DNA of 64,000 bases from Rhodobacter sp. (GTDB taxonomy: Bacteria > Pseudomonadota > Alphaproteobacteria > Rhodobacterales > Rhodobacteraceae): assembly GCA_016704435.1 (NCBI GenBank), contig JADJAB010000003.1, positions 310,001-374,000 of the forward strand. Reading direction: 5' to 3'. Made by a program: the position numbers and the translations under genes. The notes beneath the pieces are model-generated. The model saw only the letters and a program-made list of their open reading frames with translations, was not told the DNA's origin and did no database searches. Positions 49,628-58,408 of this stretch are shown in pieces (the first letter of the stretch is position 1; every line of letters begins with the position of its first letter).

Positions 49628-49734
49628 CGCTGATCTCCTTCTTTGCCCTTGCGGGCGGATGTGAAGGGCGTTGTCCTTTGGCCTTGCAGCCCGACAGGCA
49701 TCCCCTTGCGGGGGCCACCAACACCAATGAAAAC

Positions 49735-49753
49735 CCCGGCGCAGCACGCCGGG
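49735..49753 (-). terminator. Rho-independent terminator of the Hint-domain gene
   Basis: On the minus strand CCCGGCG-tgctg-CGCCGGG followed by GTTTTC. 44 bases after the stop at 49797. Confidence 0.7.
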
Positions 49754-49796
49754 ATCGGGGGCTTATACAGGCCGAAGCGGCAGAGTCAACAGCCCG

Positions 49797-50879
49797 TCAG
49801 GCGGCCCGGCCCGCAGCACTCTCATGCCGCAGGATGGCGGCCTCGCTGGCCGACAGGTTGCGCCGGGCATAGTCGCCATAGGCATGCGGATTGACCTCGA
49901 TCCCCGGCAGCAATGCCAGCAAGCCCGCCCGGTCGCGCGGGTCGATGGTGTCCAGCGCGGTGTTCGACGGGTGGAAGCTCTCCGTCTCCAGCCCATTGGC
50001 GAAGATCACGTTGTGGCGGTCCAGCAGCAGATGGATGTAGGTCACCTCGCGCGCGATCAGGTCCACCATGACCGAATGGTCGTTGACCAGATCTTCCGCC
50101 GCTACCAGCACCTCGTCGGCATTGAACAGCGCCGCAGCCGCAGCCCCCCTGACCAGCATCCGGTGCTGGGGCGAGACCAGAAGGTCGTCCTCGGGCCGGC
50201 CCTGGCCCAGCGCGCCGGCGCGGAACCGGATCGGCCGCAGGTGCGGCATGGCGTAAAGCCGCGCGCCGGTCATCCGGCGGCTGCCGCGCCAGAGGATTTC
50301 CTCGGCACCATTGTCCTTGGTCTGGATCAGGTCGCCCGGCCGCAAATCCTCGATCAGCCGCGCACCCTCTGGCGTCAGGATGCGGGTGCCGGGGGTAAAG
50401 CAGATCACGCCGCCGCCCGCCCGGTCGCCCGCCGCCCCGCCGGAACGGTCGATCTGCGCCCGCACGATCCACAGGTCGCGGTCCGCCGGCGGCACCTCGC
50501 CATGAAACATCAACAGCCGCGCGCCGCTGTCGGGCACCGGCAGGATGGTGACCGGATGGCTTTGCACCCCGTCGGTGACGATGAAGCACTGATCGGGCAT
50601 CTCGTCCGGTTCGTCCCGGTCGTCCGCAACCCTGGCGTCGGTCCCGACCGCCACTCCGATCAACCGCTGCACCATGCGCGCCGCCCTCTGGCGCATGTCC
50701 GCCGCCCCTTCCGCGCCTTCCAGAAGCAGCACCCCGCCCGGCGCATCGATGCGCACCGGCTTGCCCGTCCAGCGCCAGGCGGCGCCGACCGTCAGCATGT
50801 CAAGGGTGGCGGCCTGTACACCGTCCACTTCCGTCTGCGACCAGGAGATGACGAACGTGGCTTTCCCGCCCGTTCCCAT
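49797..50879 (-). CDS. Hint (hedgehog/intein) domain protein
   Basis: 360 residues. Residues about 160-310 form a Hint_2 domain: CFTPGTRILTPEGARLIEDL at its start with the nucleophilic Cys, GDLIQTKDNGAEEILWRGSR, DDLLVSPQHRMLVRG (the TxxH/SPxH block), and VTYIHLLLDRHNVIFANGLE with ETESFHP at its end. The N-terminal ~155 residues are of no recognised family. In Rhodobacterales such proteins are frequent and are thought to self-process or be exported; the target is unknown. No signal peptide. Confidence 0.85.
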   Translation of the reverse strand: MGTGGKATFVISWSQTEVDGVQAATLDMLTVGAAWRWTGKPVRIDAPGGVLLLEGAEGAADMRQRAARMVQRLIGVAVGTDARVADDRDEPDEMPDQCFIVTDGVQSHPVTILPVPDSGARLLMFHGEVPPADRDLWIVRAQIDRSGGAAGDRAGGGVICFTPGTRILTPEGARLIEDLRPGDLIQTKDNGAEEILWRGSRRMTGARLYAMPHLRPIRFRAGALGQGRPEDDLLVSPQHRMLVRGAAAAALFNADEVLVAAEDLVNDHSVMVDLIAREVTYIHLLLDRHNVIFANGLETESFHPSNTALDTIDPRDRAGLLALLPGIEVNPHAYGDYARRNLSASEAAILRHESAAGRAA

Positions 50880-51047
50880 TGCCTGTATTTGCCTGCTCGT
50901 TTGTTCTTTTTATGCAAGAACGTTAACAGGCCCGATCGCGCTTGGCTATGGCCTTGAGGCAACAGGGCTGACAGAAATCGCCGCCCTGATGCACCGGCAC
51001 CAGATCAGCGGCCGCGCGATGGTCCGAAAAGTGCAAATCCGGCACCG

Positions 51048-51590
51048 CTACTTGCGCCGCTTGTGCTCTTCCAGCCGGGGCATCATCTCGACGAAGTTGC
51101 AGGGCCGGTGGCGGTTGTCCATCTGCCAGACCAGGATTTCGTCCCAGGCGTCGCGGCAGGCGCCCGGGCTGCCGGGAAGCGCGAAAAGATAGGTTCCCCC
51201 CGCGATCCCGCCGCAGGCCCGGCTTTGCACTGCGCTGGTGCCGATCTTGCCCATCGAGACGATGGTGAAGATGGTGCCGAAGGCGTCGATCTCCTTTTCA
51301 TAGACATCGCGATGCGCCTCGACTGTCACGTCGCGCCCGGTAAGTCCGGTGCCGCCGGTGGAAACGATCACCTCCACCGCCGGATCGGCAATCCAGTCGC
51401 GCAACTGCGCCGAGATCTTGTCGCGGTCGTCGGTCACGATGCTGCGCGCTGCCAGCACATGCCCCGCGCCGGTCAGGCGTTCCACCAACGTGTCGCCGGA
51501 CCGGTCCTCGGCCAGGCTGCGGGTGTCGCTGACCGCCAGCACCGCGATGCGCACCGGGATGAAATCCCTTGTCTCGTCGATATGTCCCAT
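51048..51590 (-). CDS. moaB: Molybdenum cofactor biosynthesis protein B
   Basis: 180 residues of the MogA/MoaB fold, adenylylating molybdopterin. PVRIAVLAVSDTRSLAEDRS-GDTLVERL at the N-terminus, IVSTGGTGLTGRDVTVEA (GGTG site), MGKIGTSAVQSRACGGIAGG and ALPGSPGACRDAWDEIL. MoaB rather than MogA because of the short N-terminus and end (MPRLEEHKRRK). 3 bases after the lysE stop. Confidence 0.92.
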   Translation of the reverse strand: MGHIDETRDFIPVRIAVLAVSDTRSLAEDRSGDTLVERLTGAGHVLAARSIVTDDRDKISAQLRDWIADPAVEVIVSTGGTGLTGRDVTVEAHRDVYEKEIDAFGTIFTIVSMGKIGTSAVQSRACGGIAGGTYLFALPGSPGACRDAWDEILVWQMDNRHRPCNFVEMMPRLEEHKRRK

Positions 51591-51593
51591 GTC

Positions 51594-52218
51594 CTACCCC
51601 CGCTGCATCACCGCCAGCCGCAGCGCCAGCAGCCCGAATATGGCCGCACTTGTCCGCCCGAGCCAGCGTGACATGGTGTCCGACCTCGCCAGCCTGCCGC
51701 CGATCGTCGCGGCAAAGCCGCCGACAAGGCCGTTCACCACCAGCCCGCCGGCACTGAACACCAGCCCGAGCGTCAGGAATTGCGGCACCACCGGGCGCGC
51801 GGTGTCGACGAACTGTGGCAGGAAGGCCAGGATGAACAGCGCCACCTTCGGGTTCAGCAAGTTCACGACCAGCGCCTCGCGGAACACCCTTGCGACGGAT
51901 GCAGGCGCCACCCGGGCGGGCCTGACCGGCCCGGCCTTCAGAGCTTTCCACGCCAGCCACAGAAGATAGGCCACCCCGGCCCAGCGCACCGCCTCGAACG
52001 CCGCTGGATGCGCTTTCAGCACCGCCGCCAGCCCGAGTGCGGCCAGCGTCACATGCACCATCCCCCCCCGCCGCGATGCCAAGGTTCGCCGCCTGCCCGG
52101 CCCGCCAGCCGCCGCGCAACCCCTGCCCAAGACAGAACATCATGTCCGCCCCCGGCGTCAGGTTCAGCGCCAGCGCGGCGGGAAGGAAGGCCAGCAGGAC
52201 CAGCGGATCGACAAGCAT
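51594..52218 (-). CDS. LysE/RhtB family amino-acid exporter (frameshifted)
   Basis: MLVDPLVLLAFLPAALALNL-TPGADMMFCLGQGLRGG is the family N-terminus. The frame breaks in the C8 run at 52062-52069 (one base too many); corrected, GIAAGGMVHVTLAALGLAAV continues to AIFGLLALRLAVMQRG. Six membrane helices, about 207 residues. Exported compound unknown. ATG 52218 shares its A with the preceding stop (TGATG). Confidence 0.88.
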
Positions 52219-53018
52219 CAGCCGCGCAGCCGGGCTTGCAAAGACAGAAGGTCGGCCCAGGCGTCGCGCTTGGCCTCGGGCGCGCGCAGAAGGTAGGCCG
52301 GATGCGTCATCGGCAGCATCGGACGGCCCAGCGCCGCGGTCCAGTTTCCGCGCGCCCGCATGATGCCGCGCTGGCCGGTCAGGCAGATCAGCGGCGTGTT
52401 GCCCATGACGACGATCAGCCTCGGGTCGGCAAGCGCGATGTGGCGTTCGACAAAGGGTTTCATCATGGCGATTTCCTCGGGCGAGGGGTCGCGGTTGCCG
52501 GGCGGGCGCCAGGGCAGGACATTGGTGATGTAAAGCGCGGCTTGCGCGTCGGGGCTGGTCCGCGACAGGCCGATGGCGGCGAACATCCGGTCCAGAAGCT
52601 GGCCGGCGCGGCCGACGAAGGGGCGGCCCGCCTGGTCTTCCTCGCGGCCCGGCGCTTCGCCAAGGATCAGCACGCGGGCGGCGGGGTTGCCGTCGGAAAA
52701 GACGGTATTCCGCGCGCCCTGCTTCAACTCGCAATGCGGGAAGGCGGCGATGGCCTCGTGCAGGGCGTCCAGCGTTTGCGCCGCGGCTGCAGCCGCCTTT
52801 GCGGCCTCCACCGCGTCGACCGAAGACGCCGGATCGGCCAGCGCGGGCGGGGCAGCAGGCTGGGCGGGCGCGGCTGGGGCGGCGCGCGGCGCCTCGGCCG
52901 GCAGGTCATAGCGGTTGACCGGGGCTTCACCCAAAGCCTCGTCCACGCCCGCCTCGACATGCCAGGCCAGCGCGGCAAGGGCGGCGTCCCAGTCGTCGGT
53001 GATCTCGGCGATTCCCAT
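52218..53018 (-). CDS. Uracil-DNA glycosylase, family 4-like, lacking most cluster cysteines
   Basis: 266 residues. The first ~95 are a helical segment and Pro/Ala linker. Catalytic motif A is ILGEAPGREEDQAGRPFVGR, with LLDRMFAAIGLSR, YITNVLPWRPPGNRDPSPEE, and motif B MTHPAYLLRAPE. Family 4 enzymes bind a 4Fe-4S cluster through four Cys; here only the one in FPHCELKQGARN is in place, and the later region (EEIAMMKPFVERHI) has none. So the cluster is probably absent. Excises uracil from DNA in base excision repair. Confidence 0.85.
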   Translation of the reverse strand: MGIAEITDDWDAALAALAWHVEAGVDEALGEAPVNRYDLPAEAPRAAPAAPAQPAAPPALADPASSVDAVEAAKAAAAAAQTLDALHEAIAAFPHCELKQGARNTVFSDGNPAARVLILGEAPGREEDQAGRPFVGRAGQLLDRMFAAIGLSRTSPDAQAALYITNVLPWRPPGNRDPSPEEIAMMKPFVERHIALADPRLIVVMGNTPLICLTGQRGIMRARGNWTAALGRPMLPMTHPAYLLRAPEAKRDAWADLLSLQARLRG

Positions 53019-53090
53019 GGGCGCAACCGTAGAAGCCGCAAGGAAGGGCAGCAAGGCGGCTTGTCCTTTCCGCCGCCCCAAGGCAATCCT

Positions 53091-53864
53091 TTGGCGCGTC
53101 GCAACCGGAGAGTTCGCCTGGAAATCGCCGTCATCGTCATTCTGGCAGGTGCGCTTTTGCCGCCCGGCCATGCCTTGCGTCTGGGGGCACTGTCGCTGAT
53201 CGGGCTGGGCGTTCTTGGCGTTTATGGCAACACGCCCTATATGCCCGGTGCTGGGAATGCGCTTGGCCAGGCGCTCCTGTTCTGGTTCTACATTCTGCTT
53301 TTCGGCGCAATCACGCTCGGTTTGATGGCGCGCTGGATCTGGAGCCTGTGGCGCGGGCCGGACGGCTGGATGCTGTCCTGGCGTGTGCCCGCCGCGCTGG
53401 ACCTCGGCCTGATCGCGTTGGCCATGGTGATCCCGGCGGGAATGCTGGCTGTGGTGCTGGGCGACGGTCTGGCGGGCAGTGACGCCCCGCTGCGGATGCA
53501 TCTCATCCTGCTGGCGATCTGCGCATCACTTGGCCTTGGGGCGTTCTGGCTGCCCAAAGTGGCAAGGGCGGCAGAGTTGGGATTCGCCCTGACGCTGGCC
53601 GCGATCACCGTCGATTCGATGCGGCTGGACGGGCAGTTGCACAGCCAATTGCCTGCAACGGGCTATTGTCTGGCCATCGGCCCCGATCATCTGCCGCCCG
53701 ACAAGGTGCCGCCCCTGATGGGGCTGACCGCGCCAAAGCCGATTGTCCGCGTCATCCTCTCGGACGATCGAACACGGGCGGAACGCTGGTCCTTCCGCGG
53801 GCATCGTTTCGTGCGCGATGGCACGCAATCGCAAGAGCCGCCCTGCACGCCGACCCCGCCCTGA
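53091..53864 (+). CDS. Membrane protein of unknown function
   Basis: 257 residues from TTG 53091, the first plausible start in the open frame; a start further in near 53118 is possible. At least four membrane segments: EIAVIVILAGALLPPG, LGALSLIGLGVLGVYG, LFWFYILLFGAITLGLMARW and LDLGLIALAMVIPAGMLAVV, then a soluble tail (GYCLAIGPDHLPPDKVPPLM, RTRAERWSFRGHRFVRDG). Family not recognised. It lies upstream of pyrB, same strand, 74 bases before it. Confidence 0.6.
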   Translation: MARRNRRVRLEIAVIVILAGALLPPGHALRLGALSLIGLGVLGVYGNTPYMPGAGNALGQALLFWFYILLFGAITLGLMARWIWSLWRGPDGWMLSWRVPAALDLGLIALAMVIPAGMLAVVLGDGLAGSDAPLRMHLILLAICASLGLGAFWLPKVARAAELGFALTLAAITVDSMRLDGQLHSQLPATGYCLAIGPDHLPPDKVPPLMGLTAPKPIVRVILSDDRTRAERWSFRGHRFVRDGTQSQEPPCTPTPP

Positions 53865-53938
53865 CGCCAAACCTCACCCGATACTTGCCCCCTGCCCGCC
53901 GCTTTGCCATAAGCGGGCAAACCGCAAGGGATTAGCCC

Positions 53939-54901
53939 ATGGCCTTCCGCGCCCGCCACCTGCTTGGCATCGAACACCTCGCCCCGCTGGAAATCACCAC
54001 CGTTCTCGATCTGGCCGACCGCTATGTCGAGATGAGCCGCCGCACGGTCAAGCAATCGGACGTGCTGGCCGGGATGACCCAGATCAACATGTTCTTCGAG
54101 TCCTCTACCCGCACCCAGGCCAGTTTCGAGCTGGCGGGCAAGCGGCTGGGCGCGGATGTGATGAACATGTCCATGCAATCCAGCAGCGTGAAAAAGGGCG
54201 AGACGCTGATCGACACGGCGATGACGCTGAACGCGATGCACCCCGATTTGCTGGTGGTGCGGCATCCATCCTCGGGGGCGGTGAACCTGCTGGCGTCAAA
54301 GGTGAATTGCGCGGTCTTGAACGCGGGCGACGGGCGGCATGAACACCCGACGCAGGCCTTGCTGGATGCGCTGACCATTCGACGGGCGAAGGGGCGGATC
54401 CAGCGGCTGACCGTGGCGATCTGTGGCGACATCGCGCATAGCCGGGTGGCGCGCAGCAATCTGATCCTGCTGAATAAAATGGAAAACCGCATCCGCCTGA
54501 TCGCGCCCCCCACGCTGATGCCAGCGGGCGTCGATGCCTTTGGCTGCGAGTTGTTCGACGACATGCGCGAAGGGCTGAAGGGCTGCGACGTGGTGATGAT
54601 GCTGCGGCTGCAGAAGGAACGGATGGACGGCGGCTTCATCCCCTCGGAACGCGAATATTACCATCGCTACGGGCTGGACGCCGAGAAACTGAGCCATGCC
54701 GCCGAGGATGCCATCGTGATGCACCCCGGCCCGATGAACCGGGGGGTGGAGATCGACGGCGACCTGGCCGACGACATCAACCGCTCGGTCATCCAGGACC
54801 AGGTGGAGATGGGCGTCGCCGTGCGGATGGCCTGCATGGACCTGCTGGCGCGGAACCTGCGCGCGGAACGCGGGCGCAGGATCGTGGGGACGATGGTATG
54901 A
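53939..54901 (+). CDS. pyrB: Aspartate carbamoyltransferase catalytic subunit
   Basis: First committed step of pyrimidine synthesis. 320 residues. Carbamoyl-phosphate loop FFESSTRTQASFELAGKRLG, MSMQSSSVKKGETLIDTAMT, GDGRHEHPTQALLDALTI, and the aspartate-site region MMLRLQKERMDGGF. No regulatory pyrI nearby. It heads a unit that continues through three membrane proteins to the dihydroorotase-like gene. Confidence 0.97.
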   Translation: MAFRARHLLGIEHLAPLEITTVLDLADRYVEMSRRTVKQSDVLAGMTQINMFFESSTRTQASFELAGKRLGADVMNMSMQSSSVKKGETLIDTAMTLNAMHPDLLVVRHPSSGAVNLLASKVNCAVLNAGDGRHEHPTQALLDALTIRRAKGRIQRLTVAICGDIAHSRVARSNLILLNKMENRIRLIAPPTLMPAGVDAFGCELFDDMREGLKGCDVVMMLRLQKERMDGGFIPSEREYYHRYGLDAEKLSHAAEDAIVMHPGPMNRGVEIDGDLADDINRSVIQDQVEMGVAVRMACMDLLARNLRAERGRRIVGTMV

Positions 54902-55001
54902 TCAGAAACCCCGCCTCCGCGCCATCTTCGACGCGATTCGGAAAGGCCCGTTGCAGCAAGCGCCGAAAGGTCGACTTGGCACCTTGCGGGGCAAGGCAAC
55001 G

Positions 55002-55121
55002 ATGACCCCCGACCCCGACCGCAAACCCACCAAGGCCGAGATGCGCACCGGCGGCATGGTGGCGGCGGCGGTGTTGGTGTTTCTGGTCGTCTTTACCGTG
55101 ATTTTCGTGGCAATGAGCTAG
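55002..55121 (+). CDS. Very small single-span membrane protein
   Basis: 39 residues: MTPDPDRKPTKAEMRTGGMV then one hydrophobic helix (AAAVLVFLVVFTVIFVAMS). The start is preceded by GGGGCAAGG. It ends 1 base before the next start, inside the pyr operon, which supports translation. Confidence 0.6.
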   Translation: MTPDPDRKPTKAEMRTGGMVAAAVLVFLVVFTVIFVAMS

Positions 55122-55122
55122 C

Positions 55123-55572
55123 ATGACCCAGATCGAACCCGACAGTGTGATGGGCCGGGCGGCCGACCTGGCGAGCGGCGAAACCGTCGTGCAGGAGTTT
55201 CGCGCCGACCGGCTGACATACTGGAAGAGCCACCTGATCATGGCCGTCGTGCTGGGTGCGGCGGCGGGCTTCTTCCTGATGTGGCAGGGCAACCCCTACC
55301 CTGTCGCCGGACCCCTGGGCGCGGTGCTGGCGATCGGCGCGCGGGCGGCCTATCTGGCGTCCGAGGCCTTGGGCGAAAGCTGGCGGCTGACCGACCGGCG
55401 GCTTCTCGGCCCCGGCGGTCGGTCGATCCCGCTGGCTCAGGTGAAGATCGCCCGCCCCTTCCTGGGCGCGGTGCAGGTCGTCACCCATTCCGGCGACAAG
55501 CACCTGATGAAATACCTGGCCGATACATCGGCCACCGCCGCCCGCATCCTTGCCGCCGCAGGCCGCGCATGA
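55123..55572 (+). CDS. Membrane protein with a PH-like domain
   Basis: 149 residues. Two hydrophobic helices (LIMAVVLGAAAGFFLMW, GPLGAVLAIGARAAYLASEA) are followed by strands resembling bacterial PH domains (SWRLTDRRLLGPGGRSIPLA-QVKIARPFLGAVQVV). Function unknown. Overlaps the next gene by 4 bases (ATGA). Confidence 0.7.
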   Translation: MTQIEPDSVMGRAADLASGETVVQEFRADRLTYWKSHLIMAVVLGAAAGFFLMWQGNPYPVAGPLGAVLAIGARAAYLASEALGESWRLTDRRLLGPGGRSIPLAQVKIARPFLGAVQVVTHSGDKHLMKYLADTSATAARILAAAGRA

Positions 55573-56210
55573 TCGAACTGCAGCCTCCGCCCGAGCCGCC
55601 CCAGCCGCCCGCGCCTGTGCCCGCAGGATGGGAGGGCATCCTGCAGCCGGGCGAACAGATTCTGTGGCAAGACCGGCCCCAGCCGGGGATCGAATGGGCA
55701 GATATCGACTATTCGCGCATTCTCTTTGGTCTGGTTTTTGGCGGCTTTGCCCTGTTCTGGATGGTGATGGCCTTCTGGACCTCCAGCGGCACGCTGCTTG
55801 GCTATGTCTTCCCGCTGTTCGGCCTGCCTTTTCTGCGCATCGGCTTGCGCATGGTCGGCGAGCAATTATGGCTGGACCAGCGCCGGTTGCGCAGCACCCA
55901 TTATACGCTGACCGACCGCGCCGCCTTTGTCGCCAGCCAGATCCGCGGCCGTCGCGACCTGCAACGCTATCCGCTGACGCCCGGCCTGTCGGTCACGCTG
56001 GATGATGGCGACATCGGCAATGTCTGGTTTGCCGAACAATCCTCTGGTTTCAAACCCGGCCGTCCGACACGGACCGGCAATCGCCGTACCGATCACACCA
56101 ACAGCCCGCCTCAGAAGATCGGCTTTGAACGCATCGCCCGACCGCGCGAGGTCTGGCAGCAGTTCGGCCGCGCGATCGCCGCCCTTTCCCCACCGGACGC
56201 CATCCCATGA
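55569..56210 (+). CDS. Membrane protein with a PH-like domain, partner of the preceding gene
   Basis: 213 residues. A Pro-rich N-terminus, GWEGILQPGEQILWQDRPQP, two membrane helices (ILFGLVFGGFALFWMVMAFW, LLGYVFPLFGLPFLRIGLRM), then PH-like strands starting STHYTLTDRAAFVASQIRGR. The order helix pair then YxLTDxRA matches bacterial PH-domain membrane proteins. It overlaps the dihydroorotase-like gene by 4 bases. Confidence 0.7.
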   Translation: MIELQPPPEPPQPPAPVPAGWEGILQPGEQILWQDRPQPGIEWADIDYSRILFGLVFGGFALFWMVMAFWTSSGTLLGYVFPLFGLPFLRIGLRMVGEQLWLDQRRLRSTHYTLTDRAAFVASQIRGRRDLQRYPLTPGLSVTLDDGDIGNVWFAEQSSGFKPGRPTRTGNRRTDHTNSPPQKIGFERIARPREVWQQFGRAIAALSPPDAIP

Positions 56211-57481
56211 TCCTGCATTTCCTGAACGCCCGCCTGATTGACCCGGAAGCCGACAGCGACAGCCCAGGCAGCCTGACGGTCGAAGCTGGCGTGATCTCTG
56301 CTCGCGACGCAAAAGCGCCAAAGGGGGCCACGTTGGTCGATTGCGGCGGCAAATGCCTGGCCCCCGGCATCGTCGACTGGGGCGTCAAGATCGGCGAGCC
56401 GGGCGAGCGCCATCGCGAATCCTTCCGCTCGGCCGGGCTGGCGGCGGCGGCGGGCGGGGTGACCACGCTGATCGCCCGGCCCGACACGACGCCCGCCATC
56501 GACACGCCCGAAGTGCTGGAGTTCGTCACCCGCCGCGCCCGCGAATCCGCCCCGGTCCGCATCCGCCACATGGCGGCACTGACCAAGGGCCGCGACGGGC
56601 GCGAGATGACCGAGATCGGCTTTCTGCTGGACGCCGGCGCCATCGCCTTCAGCGATGTCTTTGCGGTCGCCTCAGACACCAAGGCGCTGTCGCGCGCGCT
56701 GACCTATGCCCGCAGCCTTGGCGCGCTGGTGGTGATGCACCCGCAAGACCCCGGCCTGTCGAAAGGTGCCGCCACCACCTCTGGCAAGTTCGCCTCGCTC
56801 AAGGGCCTTCCGGCCGTCTCGGCCCTGGCCGAGCGGATGGGGCTGGAGCGGGATCTGGCCCTGGTCGAGATGACCGGCGCGCGCTATCACGCCGACCAGA
56901 TCACCACCGCCGCCGCCCTGCCGGCGCTGGCCCGCGCCAAGACAGCGGGGCTGGACGTCACCGCCGGCACCTCGATTCATCATCTGACGCTGAACGAATT
57001 CGACGTCGGCGACTATCGCACCTTCTTCAAGCTGACGCCACCGCTGCGCTCGGAAGACGACCGGCAGGCGGTGATCGCGGCGCTGGCCGAAGGCACGATC
57101 GACGTGATCGCCAGTTTCCACACCCCGGCCGACGAGGAATCCAAGCGTCTGCCGTTCGAGGATGCCGCCCCAGGTGCGGTGGCGCTGGAAACCTTCCTGC
57201 CCGCCGCGATGCGGCTTTACCACGGCGGCCATCTGACGCTGCCGGCGCTTTTCCGCGCCATGGCGCTGAACCCGGCCCGCCGCCTTGGTCTGCCGCAAGG
57301 ATGCCTCACGGAAGGCGCCCCCGCCGATCTGGTGCTGTTCGACCCGGACGCGCCGTTCCAGATGGACCGCTTCGCCCTGCGATCGAAGTCGAAGAACACC
57401 CCGTTTGACGGCGCGCGGATGGAAGGTAAGGTCATCGGCACCTGGGTGGGCGGCACCCGCGTCTTTGCCGCCGAGGGATAA
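56207..57481 (+). CDS. Dihydroorotase-like protein, catalytically degenerate (PyrC'/PyrX type)
   Basis: 424 residues of the amidohydrolase fold, in the pyrC position. In active enzymes the strand after PGxxD carries HxH; here it reads APGIVDWGVKIGEPG (Trp58, Val60), so both metal-binding His are missing. The usual catalytic Asp (DHAPH) is replaced: VIASFHTPADEESK has Phe304. HPQDPG and SIHHLTLNE keep single His residues. In Pseudomonas an inactive PyrC' is needed to assemble PyrB into active ATCase. By analogy this protein probably is a structural partner of PyrB, and a true dihydroorotase must lie elsewhere. Confidence 0.85.
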   Translation: MILHFLNARLIDPEADSDSPGSLTVEAGVISARDAKAPKGATLVDCGGKCLAPGIVDWGVKIGEPGERHRESFRSAGLAAAAGGVTTLIARPDTTPAIDTPEVLEFVTRRARESAPVRIRHMAALTKGRDGREMTEIGFLLDAGAIAFSDVFAVASDTKALSRALTYARSLGALVVMHPQDPGLSKGAATTSGKFASLKGLPAVSALAERMGLERDLALVEMTGARYHADQITTAAALPALARAKTAGLDVTAGTSIHHLTLNEFDVGDYRTFFKLTPPLRSEDDRQAVIAALAEGTIDVIASFHTPADEESKRLPFEDAAPGAVALETFLPAAMRLYHGGHLTLPALFRAMALNPARRLGLPQGCLTEGAPADLVLFDPDAPFQMDRFALRSKSKNTPFDGARMEGKVIGTWVGGTRVFAAEG

Positions 57482-57484
57482 CGA

Positions 57485-58108
57485 ATGCCGGAACTGCTGA
57501 CCGCTTATGACACGCTGATCCTGGCCGCGGTCTGCGGCTATCTGCTGGGTTCGGTGCCGTTCGGGATGGTGATCACCCGCCTGATGGGCCTGGGCGACCT
57601 GCGGGCCATCGGGTCGGGCAATATCGGGGCGACCAATGTGCTTCGCACGGGCAACAAGCGGGCGGCCCTGGCGACGCTGCTGCTGGACGGGGCCAAGGGC
57701 GCGGTGGCGGTGCTGCTGGCACGGCTGATCGTGGGGGCCGAGGATGCGGCGCAAGTGGCCGGGCTGGCGGCCTTCATGGGCCATCTGTTCCCGGTCTGGC
57801 TGGGTTTTCGCGGCGGCAAGGGCGTGGCCACCTTCCTGGGCCTGATGCTGGCGCTGGACTGGCGGGTCGGGCTGGCCTGCTGCGCGACCTGGGCCGTCGG
57901 CGCCGTGATCAGCCGGATCTCCTCGGTCGGCGCGCTGCTGGCGGCGGCAGTTTGCCCGGTCTGGCTGTTCACCTTCGACCACGGGCGGATGCTGCTGCTG
58001 GTGCTGGTCCTGACGGTGCTGATCTATGTCCGCCACTCGGCGAACCTGCTGCGGATCAAGGCCGGGACCGAGCCGAAGATCGGCCGCCGCAAAACCGGCC
58101 CGAGCTGA
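57485..58108 (+). CDS. plsY: Glycerol-3-phosphate acyltransferase PlsY
   Basis: Inner-membrane enzyme that acylates glycerol 3-phosphate from acyl-phosphate, the first step of phospholipid synthesis. 207 residues, about five membrane helices. Motifs: GYLLGSVPFGMVITR, IGSGNIGATNVLRTGNK (phosphate loop) and GHLFPVWLGFRGGKGVATFL. It starts 3 bases after the preceding stop. Confidence 0.96.
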   Translation: MPELLTAYDTLILAAVCGYLLGSVPFGMVITRLMGLGDLRAIGSGNIGATNVLRTGNKRAALATLLLDGAKGAVAVLLARLIVGAEDAAQVAGLAAFMGHLFPVWLGFRGGKGVATFLGLMLALDWRVGLACCATWAVGAVISRISSVGALLAAAVCPVWLFTFDHGRMLLLVLVLTVLIYVRHSANLLRIKAGTEPKIGRRKTGPS

Positions 58109-58162
58109 CTGCTGACAGGAAGGCCGCCCCCCTTGCGGCGACGGCCCGCCCTGGCCTTTCCG

Positions 58163-58408
58163 TCAGCGCGGGGTCATCCGCTCCACCGCATCTGCGGTGC
58201 GCTTGGTGTTGTCATGGATGCCGATCAAGATGAAGAACATCCCGGCAAAGACCACGGCGTAAAGCACACCGCCGACGATCATGCCCAATCCGGGCAGAAC
58301 CTGGCCCTGCCCCAAGGCCATGAACCCGATCACAAGGCCCGCAAGGGCAATCAGGATGGCCAGAAGCCAGACAAGCAGGTCGAGAGATTTGATGATGAGT
58401 GCACGCAT
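58163..58408 (-). CDS. Small membrane protein of unknown function
   Basis: 81 residues from ATG 58408, with AAGGGAC just upstream. Two long hydrophobic helices (LLVWLLAILIALAGLVIGFM, VLPGLGMIVGGVLYAVVFAG-MFFILIGI) and a charged tail (HDNTKRTADAVERMTPR). Family not recognised. Upstream, 162 bases without a gene separate it from the end of gshA. Confidence 0.65.
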   Translation of the reverse strand: MRALIIKSLDLLVWLLAILIALAGLVIGFMALGQGQVLPGLGMIVGGVLYAVVFAGMFFILIGIHDNTKRTADAVERMTPR

